This document shows, piece by piece, positions 35,496 through 44,115 of a DNA stretch of 64,000 bases. The notes below the pieces were generated by a model. That model had not been told where the DNA came from. It ran no database searches and saw only the letters and a list, made by a program, of their open reading frames with translations. Every line of letters begins with the position of its first letter. Within the stretch, counting starts at the first letter, position 1. Source of the stretch: an uncultured Tenacibaculum sp. (GTDB lineage Bacteria; Bacteroidota; Bacteroidia; Flavobacteriales; Flavobacteriaceae); the NCBI GenBank assembly GCA_947501615.1, contig CANMWK010000005.1:62001-126000 (forward strand), in the 5' to 3' direction. The translations under genes and the position numbers were made by a program.

Positions 35496-36341
35496 ATGTT
35501 AAAAAAGGTGATAAAAATTATAGTAATACTTTTCTTCTTGATTCTTGTTGGGGTATATGTAGCATTTCGAATTTTCACAGCTCCTAAATCAGATGAAAAA
35601 GTTTTAAAAGCTTATGGTACTAGTAAGATCACTCCTGTTTTGACTAAAGAGGTTTATGAAGATTTTGATTTTAGAAAGTTAACTGTGAAGTCAAATGATT
35701 CGTTACCGACAATGGTTTTTGTCCATGGTACTATAGGTTCGTTACATGATTTTTCCAAGTACATGACAGATAGTTTACTTCAATTAAAATCTAATATGGT
35801 AGCTTACGATAGAGTGGGGTATAATTATAAAGACAAAAATCATGTGCAAGAAAGTATCGCTTTTGAAAGAGATATGTTAAAGAGTGTGATTAAAGATATA
35901 CCAGCCGATAAAGTAATTTTAGTAGGTTATTCATATGGAGGTCCAATTGCGTTATCAGTGAAGAAAAAAGTGAGAGATATTGTTCTTTTAGCTCCAGCTG
36001 TGCATAGTAAAGTTGAACCAATGCCTTGGATGATTAATTTCTATAAATGGAAAGCAACACGATGGCTTGTTCCGCGAATTTGGAAAGAAGCGTCAAAAGA
36101 AAAATTATCACATCAAGAGGATTTAAAATCTTTTGAATCTGATTGGGATCAAACACCTAATAAGGTAACAAGTATTCATGGAAACGGAGATTGGATAGTA
36201 CCTTATGAAAACTCAAAAATGTTAGAAGATCAATTTCCAAAACATCAGTTTGAGTTAATTACCATACCTAAAGCTAGTCATGGATTGGTTTGGACTAATT
36301 TTGAAGTGATAAAAAAAGAACTATTAAAAATTTTGGATTGA
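35496..36341 (+). CDS. alpha/beta-hydrolase, membrane-anchored
   Basis: 281 residues. An N-terminal hydrophobic anchor (about 5-25) is followed by an alpha/beta-hydrolase: oxyanion region VFVHGTIGS, nucleophile elbow LVGYSYGGP (Ser in GYSYGG) and catalytic His in KASHGLVW near the end. It sits inside the menaquinone-type operon between the hotdog thioesterase and isochorismate synthase and overlaps the latter by 4 bases. A MenH-like role is conceivable, but the anchor and sequence do not specifically show it. Confidence 0.8.
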   Translation: MLKKVIKIIVILFFLILVGVYVAFRIFTAPKSDEKVLKAYGTSKITPVLTKEVYEDFDFRKLTVKSNDSLPTMVFVHGTIGSLHDFSKYMTDSLLQLKSNMVAYDRVGYNYKDKNHVQESIAFERDMLKSVIKDIPADKVILVGYSYGGPIALSVKKKVRDIVLLAPAVHSKVEPMPWMINFYKWKATRWLVPRIWKEASKEKLSHQEDLKSFESDWDQTPNKVTSIHGNGDWIVPYENSKMLEDQFPKHQFELITIPKASHGLVWTNFEVIKKELLKILD

Positions 36342-37393
36342 AAATATTTAAAGAAATTATTTCTTCTTTACAAGATGACTTACCATTTGTAGTGTATCGT
36401 AAGCCTAATGCTGAAAAGGTGAAAAGTTTTTTTCAGGAAGATGATATGTTACATCTTACTAAAGATTTTAATGCATCAGGTTTTGTGTTTGCTCCTTTTG
36501 ATAATTCTAAACCTTCAATTTTAATTCCTGAGAAAAAATCAAAAGTCATTCATGAGTTAGTTGCTATTTCAGATAGGCCTTTTTTAGCTAAACAAACGAT
36601 GCGAAATTATGATCGTATTGCCAAAGAGAATCATGTCCAGTTAGTAGAAAGGGGGGTTAATGCTATATGTGGTCATCAATTTAAAAAAGTGGTGTTGTCA
36701 AGAAGAGAAAAACTTGATATAAATGACTTTGACGCATTAGTAGCGTTTAAAAAGATATTACTGAGTTACCCAAATGCTTTTTGTTATATATGGTATCATC
36801 CTAAAGTAGGCTTATGGATGGGAGCTACTCCTGAGACATTATTAGAAATAGATGATAAGAAATTTACAACAATGTCTTTAGCTGGAACTCAATTGTATGA
36901 TGAAAGTATAAGAAATATTACTTGGGGAGGGAAAGAAATAGAAGAGCAACAGCTAGTTACTGATTATATCATTGATAGCTTAAGAAAAGAGAGTGAATAT
37001 TTAACTATTGAAGAAAAAGAAACATTTAAAATAGGAAAATTACTTCATCTCAGAACAAGAATTTCTGGAACGATAAGTTCAACTGTAGCGAATATTATAA
37101 AAATATTACATCCTACACCTGCTGTTTGTGGTTTTCCAATGAATGCTTCTAAATTATTTATTCATGAAAATGAAGGGTATGATAGGAGTTTTTATACGGG
37201 CTTCTTAGGAGAGTTGAATCTTCGTGAAGAAGAACACGATAAATCTAGTTTGTATGTGAATTTGCGTTGTATGCAAGTAGTAAATAACAAGGTTTATGTT
37301 TATGTGGGAGGAGGAATAACTAAAGATAGTGACCCTGAAAAAGAATGGGAAGAAACATTGATAAAGTCGGAAGCTATGAAGAAAGTTTTGTAA
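36338..37393 (+). CDS. chorismate-binding protein, probable isochorismate synthase
   Basis: 351 residues of the chorismate-utilising fold. It has KVVLSRREKLDI, WMGATPETLLEIDDKKFTTM, AGTQ, the HPTPAVCGFPMNAS core, YDRSFYTGFLG and YVGGGITKDSDPEKEWEET. These match MenF/EntC/DhbC-type isochorismate synthases. It starts with TTG inside the overlap TTGA with the preceding stop, so translational coupling is likely. The probable product enters menaquinone; a siderophore role is less likely because no 2,3-dihydroxybenzoate genes lie nearby. menD is not adjacent. Confidence 0.88.
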   Translation: MKIFKEIISSLQDDLPFVVYRKPNAEKVKSFFQEDDMLHLTKDFNASGFVFAPFDNSKPSILIPEKKSKVIHELVAISDRPFLAKQTMRNYDRIAKENHVQLVERGVNAICGHQFKKVVLSRREKLDINDFDALVAFKKILLSYPNAFCYIWYHPKVGLWMGATPETLLEIDDKKFTTMSLAGTQLYDESIRNITWGGKEIEEQQLVTDYIIDSLRKESEYLTIEEKETFKIGKLLHLRTRISGTISSTVANIIKILHPTPAVCGFPMNASKLFIHENEGYDRSFYTGFLGELNLREEEHDKSSLYVNLRCMQVVNNKVYVYVGGGITKDSDPEKEWEETLIKSEAMKKVL

Positions 37394-37523
37394 CTCTTTT
37401 TTATTGGTCTCATGAATAGTTAAAAAGTATGCTTTAGTACATTTGACTTTTAGTTTCTAAAAATAATTACCGAGAGGAGCTATTTTGCAATTAGGCTTTA
37501 GCTGTTAGTTTTTTTGTATGTTT

Positions 37524-37630
37524 TTTAATCGCAGAGCGATAGCCAAGGGTTTAATTCCCTGATGCTTGTGTCGAAAGTTATAAGATTTTCAATTAGATAT
37601 CTCGTATGCTTGCATCGAGGTAGTTCATTA
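37524..37630. repeat. short interspersed repeat, copy 2 (ATCGCAGAGCGATAGCC type)
   Basis: TTTAATCGCAGAGCGATAGC followed by CAAGGGTTTAATTCCCTGAT is nearly identical to 14896-14942. A second, partial tail (CGTATGCTTGCATCGAGGTAGTTCAT) repeats the closing hairpin. The palindromic ATGCTTGCAT suggests RNA or cruciform structure. It lies at a convergent gene junction. Confidence 0.7.
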
Positions 37631-37713
37631 GCTAATAGCAAGGAGCTAAAAACTAACTGCAAAAAATCAAGTCAAAAAATGATTTTCAGCTCATATAAAG
37701 GTTTATTTCTCAA

Positions 37714-37757
37714 CTAAAAAAGCTACTAAAAAAACATTAAAGTTAATTAGTAGCTTA
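37714..37757 (-). terminator. terminator after the PUR-family gene
   Basis: On the minus strand, stem AAGCTACTA / TAGTAGCTT with a loop of about 20 bases runs into T6. It lies 33 bases beyond the stop at 37790. Confidence 0.65.
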
Positions 37758-37789
37758 CATTGTGTAAATTGAATTTGAACTAAATTGGT

Positions 37790-38149
37790 TTAAATATCAT
37801 CAAAAGAAAGGTCTGTAAAACTTTCTGCAGTTTGCTCTACAAAACTCTCTGTGGTTTTCTTAAAATCTTTTTGGTGTCTTTCACTTATTACCTCGCTACC
37901 TTTTTGGGTAACAATATAATCTGTAGCTTTGTTTAACATCTCCTTAAAATCATTAAAATCTTCTTTGTAAAGGTAGATTTTATGTTTTTGATAATGGAAT
38001 GATCCATCGTCGTGAGTGAATTTTTTACTTTCAGTTACAGTTAAGTAGTAATCATCAGCCTTAGTAGCTCTTACATCAAAAAAATATGTTCTTCTTCCTG
38101 CTCTTAATACTTGTGAAAAGATTTCTTCTTGTTCAACTCTCTCAGCCAT
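37790..38149 (-). CDS. PUR-family DNA/RNA-binding protein (DUF3276)
   Basis: 119 residues. The PUR-alpha-like repeat is evident: IFSQVLRAGRRTYFFDVRAT, DYYLTVTESKK and YQKHKIYLYKEDFNDFKEML. An acidic/polar tail follows (about 95-119). Bacterial PUR proteins such as the Borrelia one bind single-stranded nucleic acid; flavobacterial targets are unknown. It is adjacent to, and on the same strand as, an ABC exporter 79 bases upstream. Confidence 0.88.
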   Translation of the reverse strand: MAERVEQEEIFSQVLRAGRRTYFFDVRATKADDYYLTVTESKKFTHDDGSFHYQKHKIYLYKEDFNDFKEMLNKATDYIVTQKGSEVISERHQKDFKKTTESFVEQTAESFTDLSFDDI

Positions 38150-38228
38150 AATTCAAATCTTAAAATATTAGTTAATTGTTTTTTCCTTAACAAATCTAAC
38201 AAAATATTTTACTTGTACGTACAAAACG

Positions 38229-39983
38229 CTAAATTTCTTTTTCTAAAAGTTGTTGCGTGTATAATGAATTGTATATGCCTTTTTTTGTTAATAATTGATT
38301 ATGAGTTCCTTGTTCTGTAATTTTTCCTTCGTCTAGTACAATGATTTTATCTGCATTTTTAGCTGAAGATACCCTGTGACTAATGATAAATGTGGTTTTA
38401 TCTTTAGAAATACGTTGTAAATTACGTAATATTTTTTCCTCTGTTTCAGTGTCAACGGCAGATAAACAATCGTCAAAAATTAAAATTTTAGGCTCCTTAA
38501 TAATGGCTCTCGCTATCGATGTTCTTTGTTTTTGCCCTCCTGAAAGTGTTACGCCTCTTTCTCCTAAAATAGTTTGATATCCATTCGTGAAACTTGAAAT
38601 ATTAGTGTGTATAACTGCGTTTTTAGCGGCTTCAATAATTTCTTCCTCCGTAGCGTTATTCTTACCAAATTTAATGTTATTTTCAATAGTATCCGAAAAG
38701 AGGAAAGGGTCTTGAGGAACGAAACCTATTTGGTCTCTTATTTCATTTAAATTTAATTCCTTTATAGGTGTGTCGTCAATAAAAACAGTACCTGTAGAGG
38801 TGTCATACATTCTAGAAATTAAGTTAGCAATAGAAGACTTTCCGCTACCTGTTTTTCCCATAATTGCTATGGTTTCACCCTGATTTACATCAAAACTAAC
38901 ATTAGATAAAGCTTTTATGTTGGTGTCATCGTAAACTAAAGAAACGTCTTTAAAGTTAATTTTTCCTTTTATAGTAGTTTTACTATTGTTATTGTTGGTT
39001 ATTTCTGGTACTTGTTGTAAAAATTCATTGATTCTTTGTTGAGAAGCTTCAGCTTGTTGAACGATTGATGTTACCCAACCAACAACGGCAACAGGCCATG
39101 TTAAGATATTGACATATAGAATAAACTCAGCAATAACACCAATTTGAATTTCACCAGCTATATACTGTTTACCTCCAATGTACAGTACTAATATGTTACT
39201 AATACCAATCAGTAAAATCATTAAAGGAAAGAATAGTGCTTGTATTTTAGATAGACTAATGTTTTTCTCTTTAGCTTTATCGGCTAATTCATTAAAATCA
39301 GCTAACACTGATTTTTCAATAACGTACGATTTTACAACATTTATTCCTGAAAAAAATTCTTGGTTAAATGTTGTTAGTTTAGATAAATATTCCTGAACAA
39401 TAGTTGTTTTTTTATTAATTTGTTTACTTAAGATAAAAATAGAAATAGATAGAATAGGGAAAGGGATTAAAGTGTACAGCGTGAGCTCTACATCTGTTTT
39501 TAGCATTTTTGAGAATCCTATAGAGAAAAGTACAATCATATTCAAAGAATACATAATTGCAGGACCAAAATACATGCGTACTTTCGAAACATCTTCAGAA
39601 ATACGATTCATTAAATCACCAGTTCTATTTTTTTTATAGAAATTAACAGATAATTTCTGGTACTGTTCATATATTTCATTTTTAAGATCAAATTCGATTA
39701 ATCTAGACATTACTATAATCGTTTGACGCATTAAAAAAGTAAAAAAACCTGCTAATAATGTAATTCCGATAATAATTAGAATATTAATTAAAAGTTGTTC
39801 CTTAACTACTGATAAATCTGTAACCTTCCCATTTAAATAATCTTCAATACTATTTAACGAGTTTTTAATGATCTCAGGTATTTTTAGAGCTAAAAGTTTG
39901 GATAATACAGTGATAAGTATTCCAATTAACAGTCTCCATTTGTATTTTATAAAATATTTATTTAAATATTGTAAAGCTTTCAA
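38229..39983 (-). CDS. ABC exporter, fused membrane and ATPase domains
   Basis: 584 residues: six transmembrane helices within residues 1-310, then an ATPase domain. It has Walker A IMGKTGSGKSS, Q-loop FVPQDPFLFSD, signature TLSGGQKQR, Walker B ILIFDDCLSAVD and switch IISHRVSSA. Such half-transporters work as homo- or heterodimers and export lipids or drugs (MsbA/LmrA/BmrA group). No partner half-transporter is adjacent. The substrate is not evident. Confidence 0.9.
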   Translation of the reverse strand: MKALQYLNKYFIKYKWRLLIGILITVLSKLLALKIPEIIKNSLNSIEDYLNGKVTDLSVVKEQLLINILIIIGITLLAGFFTFLMRQTIIVMSRLIEFDLKNEIYEQYQKLSVNFYKKNRTGDLMNRISEDVSKVRMYFGPAIMYSLNMIVLFSIGFSKMLKTDVELTLYTLIPFPILSISIFILSKQINKKTTIVQEYLSKLTTFNQEFFSGINVVKSYVIEKSVLADFNELADKAKEKNISLSKIQALFFPLMILLIGISNILVLYIGGKQYIAGEIQIGVIAEFILYVNILTWPVAVVGWVTSIVQQAEASQQRINEFLQQVPEITNNNNSKTTIKGKINFKDVSLVYDDTNIKALSNVSFDVNQGETIAIMGKTGSGKSSIANLISRMYDTSTGTVFIDDTPIKELNLNEIRDQIGFVPQDPFLFSDTIENNIKFGKNNATEEEIIEAAKNAVIHTNISSFTNGYQTILGERGVTLSGGQKQRTSIARAIIKEPKILIFDDCLSAVDTETEEKILRNLQRISKDKTTFIISHRVSSAKNADKIIVLDEGKITEQGTHNQLLTKKGIYNSLYTQQLLEKEI

Positions 39984-40077
39984 TTTGTATAATGTAATAT
40001 TTTAATGGTTTTTTTGCGCGTTACTTAAATAAACCAAGCGTTTTTTATGTAATTCTCAATTTAAGGGTCTTTTTTTG

Positions 40078-40111
40078 GTTTGTAATTGCAGAATCTGTAT
40101 TTTAGCAACCC
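40078..40111 (+). promoter_or_regulatory. candidate promoter of the leucine dehydrogenase gene
   Basis: A TTTTTTGG/TTTG -33 region lies about 15-20 bases before TATTTTAG, which differs from TAnnTTTG at one position. It sits about 50 bases before the start codon. Confidence 0.35.
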
Positions 40112-40159
40112 TAACATTAAGAGAACGTTAAATTCTCTTAACATAAAACTTAACACACT

Positions 40160-41260
40160 ATGATGTCTGAAATTATTGATACAAAAGACCTAAAAAACGA
40201 TCCTGTTTTTGGACAATTATCTTTTGATGGTCATGAACAAGTCGTTTTTTGTAATGACGAAGATACAGGTTTAAAAGCAATTATTGGTATACACAATACA
40301 ACTTTAGGACCTGCACTTGGAGGTACTAGAATGTGGCAATATAAAACAGAATGGGAAGCGTTAAATGATGTGTTACGTTTATCTAGAGGGATGACATATA
40401 AGTCAGCAATTACTGGTCTAAATTTAGGTGGAGGTAAAGCTGTTATTATAGGTGATGCAAAGACTCAGAAAAATGATGCATTAATGCGTAAGTTTGGTGA
40501 GTATGTAAACTCTTTAAGTGGAAGATATATCACTGCTGAAGACGTAGGTATGGAAACAAGAGATATGGATGTTATTAGAGAAGTAACTCCACATGTTACA
40601 GGTGTTTCTGAAGCTATTGGAGGTTCAGGGAATCCTTCTCCAGTTACTGCTTATGGTGTATATATGGGAATGAAAGCAGCAGCTCAATATAAATTTGGCT
40701 CTGACAAGTTAGAAGGTAAGAAAGTTTTAGTACAAGGAGTTGGTCATGTGGGAGAAACTTTAGTTAAACATATTACTAACGAAGGAGCTCAAGTAATCTT
40801 AAATGATATTAACGAAACTAGATTAGAAGAGTTAAGTAAAAAATATAATGCAAATGTTGTTTTAGGTAATGATATTTATGGATTAGATCTTGATATCTAT
40901 GCTCCATGTGCTTTAGGAGCAACTGTTAATGATGCTAGTATTCAGCAATTAAATGCGAAAGTTATAGCAGGAGCAGCAAATAATCAGTTAGCTAATGAAT
41001 TGAAGCATGGTAAAATGTTACAAGAAAAAGGAATAGCTTATGCGCCAGACTTTTTAATTAATGCTGGAGGTATTATAAATGTATATGCAGAAGTAGCTGG
41101 TTATGGTAAAGATGAAAGTTTAAAGAGAACAGAAAATATTTACAATACTACGTTAGAGATTTTCAATTTAGCAGAAAAAGAAAATATAACGACTCATCAA
41201 GCAGCCTTTAATATTGCTCAGGGTAGAATTGATGCACGTAAAAAAGAACAAAATAGCTAA
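40160..41260 (+). CDS. Glu/Leu/Phe/Val dehydrogenase, probable leucine dehydrogenase
   Basis: 366 residues (ATG at 40160 or the adjacent ATG at 40163). It has GPALGGTRMWQY, the catalytic Lys region SAITGLNLGGGKAVIIGD, AEDVGMETRDMD and the NAD-binding Rossmann motif VQGVGHVGETL, then PDFLINAGGIINVYAE. Length and these motifs fit the leucine/valine dehydrogenase branch. It oxidatively deaminates branched-chain amino acids in the cytosol, giving keto acids for branched fatty acids or catabolism. A strong terminator follows, so it is monocistronic. Confidence 0.93.
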   Translation: MMSEIIDTKDLKNDPVFGQLSFDGHEQVVFCNDEDTGLKAIIGIHNTTLGPALGGTRMWQYKTEWEALNDVLRLSRGMTYKSAITGLNLGGGKAVIIGDAKTQKNDALMRKFGEYVNSLSGRYITAEDVGMETRDMDVIREVTPHVTGVSEAIGGSGNPSPVTAYGVYMGMKAAAQYKFGSDKLEGKKVLVQGVGHVGETLVKHITNEGAQVILNDINETRLEELSKKYNANVVLGNDIYGLDLDIYAPCALGATVNDASIQQLNAKVIAGAANNQLANELKHGKMLQEKGIAYAPDFLINAGGIINVYAEVAGYGKDESLKRTENIYNTTLEIFNLAEKENITTHQAAFNIAQGRIDARKKEQNS

Positions 41261-41279
41261 AGTAAACCAATAAAAATTA

Positions 41280-41287
41280 TATTTTTG
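41280..41287 (+). promoter_or_regulatory. -7 promoter box (TATTTTTG) upstream of nusB
   Basis: It matches TAnnTTTG 49 bases before the nusB ATG and directly abuts the terminator hairpin of the preceding gene. A transcript from here would begin inside that hairpin. No clear -33 element. Confidence 0.35.
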
Positions 41288-41288
41288 C

Positions 41289-41320
41289 AAGGCGATAGAA
41301 AGTTTTCTATCGCCTTTTTT
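41289..41320 (+). terminator. rho-independent terminator of the leucine dehydrogenase gene
   Basis: A perfect 13-base stem, AAGGCGATAGAAA / TTTCTATCGCCTT, with a GT turn and a T6 run, 28 bases after the stop. Confidence 0.9.
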
Positions 41321-41336
41321 AAAGTACTTATACTAA

Positions 41337-42275
41337 ATGATAAATAGAAGACATATTCGTTTAAAAGTGATGCAATCTGTATATGCAATGCAACAATCAC
41401 ATAACACTGATCTTGTTAAAGAAGAGAAGTTTTTAAACTTTAGTGTTCAAAAAATGTTTGATCTTTATGTTTTAAATTTCCAGTTACTCATTGAAGTACA
41501 AAAGTTAGCTCATAAAAAAATAGAATTATCTAAAAAGAAAATTTTAGCAACGAAGGAAGATTTGAATCCTAATACAAGATTTATAGATAATGTATTACTA
41601 AATCAAATCAGGGAAAGTGTAAGTTTAGAAGGTTATACTGAATTGAATAAGCTAAATAACTGGGAGTTAGATGATGAATATGTGAAAATAGTTTGGGAAG
41701 AACTTAAAGAAAGTTCTATATACAAAACGTATATGGAATCGGATGATAATTCTTACAATACTCAAAAGAATTTTGTTATTGCATTTTTCAAAGAAATAAT
41801 AGCTCCTAATGAAAAATTAGCAGATTATTTTGAAGATAAAATGATCTCTTGGGTAGATGATATTCCATTTGTAAATACTTGGGTTGTAAAGACATTAAAT
41901 AAGCAAAAGGCATCAAGTCCGTTTTTTTTAAGTAAATTGTATAAAGATGAAGAAGATAAAAAGTTTACATCTGAATTATTTAGAAAAGTTGTGCTTAATC
42001 AACACAAATATGATGATGATATAAAAGAGAAAACTCCAAATTGGGAGACTGATAGAATTGCAGATATTGATATGATTTTAATTAAAATGGCGATAACTGA
42101 GTTTTTGCACTTCTCATCAATTCCAAGCAGGGTAACAATAAATGAATATATAGAACTAGCTAAAGACTATTCTACGAATAAGAGCGGATATTTTATTAAT
42201 GGAGTCTTAGATAAGCTTTCAAAAGATTATCTAGAAAGTAATAAAATGGTTAAAATTGGTAGAGGTTTGTTATAG
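41337..42275 (+). CDS. nusB: transcription antitermination factor NusB (long Bacteroidota form)
   Basis: 312 residues, about twice the E. coli size as usual in Bacteroidota. The N-terminus INRRHIRLKVMQSVYAMQQS and the C-terminal NusB core (ETDRIADIDMILIKMAITEF, SSIPSRVTINEYIELAKDYS, SGYFINGVLDKL) frame an inserted charged helical region (about 60-200). It joins NusE (S10), NusA and NusG on boxA RNA to prevent early termination in rRNA operons. First gene of a probable operon with a DUF1573 lipoprotein and yajC. Confidence 0.95.
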   Translation: MINRRHIRLKVMQSVYAMQQSHNTDLVKEEKFLNFSVQKMFDLYVLNFQLLIEVQKLAHKKIELSKKKILATKEDLNPNTRFIDNVLLNQIRESVSLEGYTELNKLNNWELDDEYVKIVWEELKESSIYKTYMESDDNSYNTQKNFVIAFFKEIIAPNEKLADYFEDKMISWVDDIPFVNTWVVKTLNKQKASSPFFLSKLYKDEEDKKFTSELFRKVVLNQHKYDDDIKEKTPNWETDRIADIDMILIKMAITEFLHFSSIPSRVTINEYIELAKDYSTNKSGYFINGVLDKLSKDYLESNKMVKIGRGLL

Positions 42276-42316
42276 TCATTATAATTAATTATTATTAATC
42301 AATAAATTTATACAAA

Positions 42317-42781
42317 ATGAAAAAAGTAATCATCACATTTACAGCTGTACTTTTGTCAACCGTATTAGTTTCTTGTAAAGAAGCAAACGCAGTAGCTAAA
42401 GTGAATACTACTAATGTAGAGCAAGCACAAAAAAGAGATAAGGAAATTAGTGTAGGAGCTCCTCAAATTGTTTTTGACAGAGAAGTACATGATTTCGGTA
42501 TTGTAGAAGAAGGTTTTGTTGTTGAAACTTCATTCAAAGTAACAAATACTGGTAAGACAGATTTAATTATCACAGAAGCAAAAGCATCATGTGGTTGTAC
42601 TGTTCCTACTTGGCCTAAAGAACCTATTAAACCAGGTGAAACAGGGGAGTTACAAGTGAAGTTTAACACTTCTGGAAAACCAAACAAGCAATCTAAGACA
42701 GTAACATTATATACCAATACTGCTAAAGGTAGAGATGAAGTAAAAATATCTGGTATGGTAACACCAAAAAAGAAGGCATAA
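42317..42781 (+). CDS. DUF1573 lipoprotein
   Basis: 154 residues: a lipoprotein signal peptide ending LVSC (C20), a polar linker, then one Ig-like DUF1573 domain (about 50-150) with FDREVHDFGIVEEGFVVETS, FKVTNTGKTDLIIT, ASCGCTVPTWPKEPIKPGE and VKFNTSGKP. The GCT-containing signature is the hallmark of the family, common on envelopes of Bacteroidota; the molecular role is unknown. It lies between nusB and yajC, 41 bases after nusB and directly abutting yajC. Confidence 0.88.
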   Translation: MKKVIITFTAVLLSTVLVSCKEANAVAKVNTTNVEQAQKRDKEISVGAPQIVFDREVHDFGIVEEGFVVETSFKVTNTGKTDLIITEAKASCGCTVPTWPKEPIKPGETGELQVKFNTSGKPNKQSKTVTLYTNTAKGRDEVKISGMVTPKKKA

Positions 42782-43093
42782 ATGTATAGCATGATTTTTT
42801 TACAAGCACCTGCTCCAGAAATGATGAATATGGTGATGTTAGTTGCTTTTATAGCTGTGTTTTATTTCTTTATGGTTCGTCCTCAGATGGCTAAACAAAA
42901 AAAAGAAAAGAAGTTTAAGGCATCTGTAGGAAAGGGAAGTAAAGTTGTAACAACTAGCGGTATTCATGGAAAAATCGTTGAAGTTAACGATACTAATAAT
43001 ACAGTTTTAATAGAAACTGGAGCTGGAAAAATTAGATTTGAAAGAGCTGCTATTTCTATGGAATTAACTAAAAAGCATACCGAGAAAAAGTAA
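42782..43093 (+). CDS. yajC: preprotein translocase subunit YajC
   Basis: 103 residues: one transmembrane helix (about 13-33, MMNMVMLVAFIAVFYFFMVR) followed by the YajC signature RPQMAKQKKEKKF and the small soluble domain VGKGSKVVTTSGIHGKIVEV. YajC binds SecDF and assists protein export at the inner membrane. The start codon directly follows the stop of the DUF1573 gene; a start at codon 4 is also possible. A strong terminator closes the operon. Confidence 0.95.
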   Translation: MYSMIFLQAPAPEMMNMVMLVAFIAVFYFFMVRPQMAKQKKEKKFKASVGKGSKVVTTSGIHGKIVEVNDTNNTVLIETGAGKIRFERAAISMELTKKHTEKK

Positions 43094-43118
43094 AAACATC
43101 ATTTCAAAATATAAAATT

Positions 43119-43146
43119 AAGGTGAGCTTTTTGCTCACCTTTTTGT
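43119..43146 (+). terminator. rho-independent terminator of the nusB-yajC operon
   Basis: Stem AAGGTGAGC / GCTCACCTT with a TTTTT loop and trailing T-run, 26 bases after yajC. Confidence 0.88.
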
Positions 43147-43173
43147 TTTTAAGTAGATTGCAATAAAATACTT

Positions 43174-44109
43174 TTGACTAAGACATTACATATACCTAAA
43201 ATATTCTTTGGTTTTCTAACAGTCTCATTTTTAATGTGGATGTTAATCAATCTATCTAAAAACTATACAACTACAATTAGTTATACGATAGAGTACATAA
43301 ACTTGCCACAAACAAAGATTTTACAAGAACAGCCCATAAAACAAATTGAAGTTACAGTGAGTGGAAGTGGTTTTAAATTACTTGGGGCTAGCTTTTCTTC
43401 TAAAAAAATAGTTTTTTCATTAGATAAATTGATTAAAAAAAATAAAAATGATTTTTATTTACTGACATCTTCTCATAAAGAAAAAATAGCAAAAAACATG
43501 AATTCTGGTTTACGTCTTATGGCAATTGAAAAGGATTCCATACATTTTAAATTAGGAACGTTAGCAGCTAAAAAAGTACCGGTTTTTGTAGATGCTAATT
43601 TAACTTACAAGCCAGGGTACGGAGTGGAAGAAATAGTGTTAAGTCAAGATAGTATTTTAATATCTGGGCCAGAATTACAATTAAGCAAGATTTCTCAATT
43701 GAAAACCAAAAATCTTAAATTACAAGATGTTAGTGAAGATCTTAATGTGAATTTAGCAATAGAGCTACCTAAAGATATAACTGGGATTAAAATGAATCAT
43801 GATTATGTAGATGTTAAAATTCTTATAGATAAATTTACGGAGGGGAGTTTTGAGATACCTATAAAAATTATAGGTGTCCCAAATCAATTAAAGTTGAGTA
43901 CTTTTCCTAAAAAAGTAAAAGTTATTTATAAAGTCGGATTGAAAAATTATCAAAAAATCACACAAGATTTATTCGAAATAGTGTGTGATTATAATAAAAC
44001 AATGCAAAGTCAAGTGACATATCTAATTCCAGAACTTAAAAAAAGACCAGAGTTAATTTCTTCGGTTAGAATTGTGCCGCAACGAATAGATTTTTTAATC
44101 CATAAATAA
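43174..44109 (+). CDS. YbbR/CdaR-like exported protein
   Basis: 311 residues with one N-terminal membrane anchor (about 8-27, FFGFLTVSFLMWMLINLSKN) and several YbbR-like beta domains (IEYINLPQTKIL, IEVTVSGSGFKLLG, VPVFVDANLTYKPGY, DSILISGPELQL, EIPIKIIGVPNQLKL). In Firmicutes, CdaR with this domain controls a diadenylate cyclase; no such gene is adjacent here. The TTG at 43174 is the only workable start before the anchor. It sits 6 bases upstream of coaE, a common flavobacterial pairing as I recall. Confidence 0.78.
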   Translation: MTKTLHIPKIFFGFLTVSFLMWMLINLSKNYTTTISYTIEYINLPQTKILQEQPIKQIEVTVSGSGFKLLGASFSSKKIVFSLDKLIKKNKNDFYLLTSSHKEKIAKNMNSGLRLMAIEKDSIHFKLGTLAAKKVPVFVDANLTYKPGYGVEEIVLSQDSILISGPELQLSKISQLKTKNLKLQDVSEDLNVNLAIELPKDITGIKMNHDYVDVKILIDKFTEGSFEIPIKIIGVPNQLKLSTFPKKVKVIYKVGLKNYQKITQDLFEIVCDYNKTMQSQVTYLIPELKKRPELISSVRIVPQRIDFLIHK

Positions 44110-44115
44110 GTTTTT

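Larger units (their letters stand above)
37394..37789. other. gene-free interval with interspersed repeat
   Basis: 396 bases between convergent genes. It holds the repeat copy at 37524-37630, outer arms GCTGTTAGTTTTT (37501-37513) and an inverted AAAAACTAACTGC (about 37650), and the PUR-gene terminator. No gene is seen. Confidence 0.55.

Noticed and set aside
37501..37668. Outer arms GCTGTTAGTTTTT / AAAAACTAACTGC as a transposon boundary
   Set aside because: The arms are short, imperfect and AT-rich, with no target duplication; only the inner repeat is supported.
43169..43176. TACTTTTG upstream of the YbbR-like gene as its promoter
   Set aside because: The box overlaps the TTG start codon itself, and no later start precedes the membrane anchor; probably a chance match from T-rich sequence before TTG.
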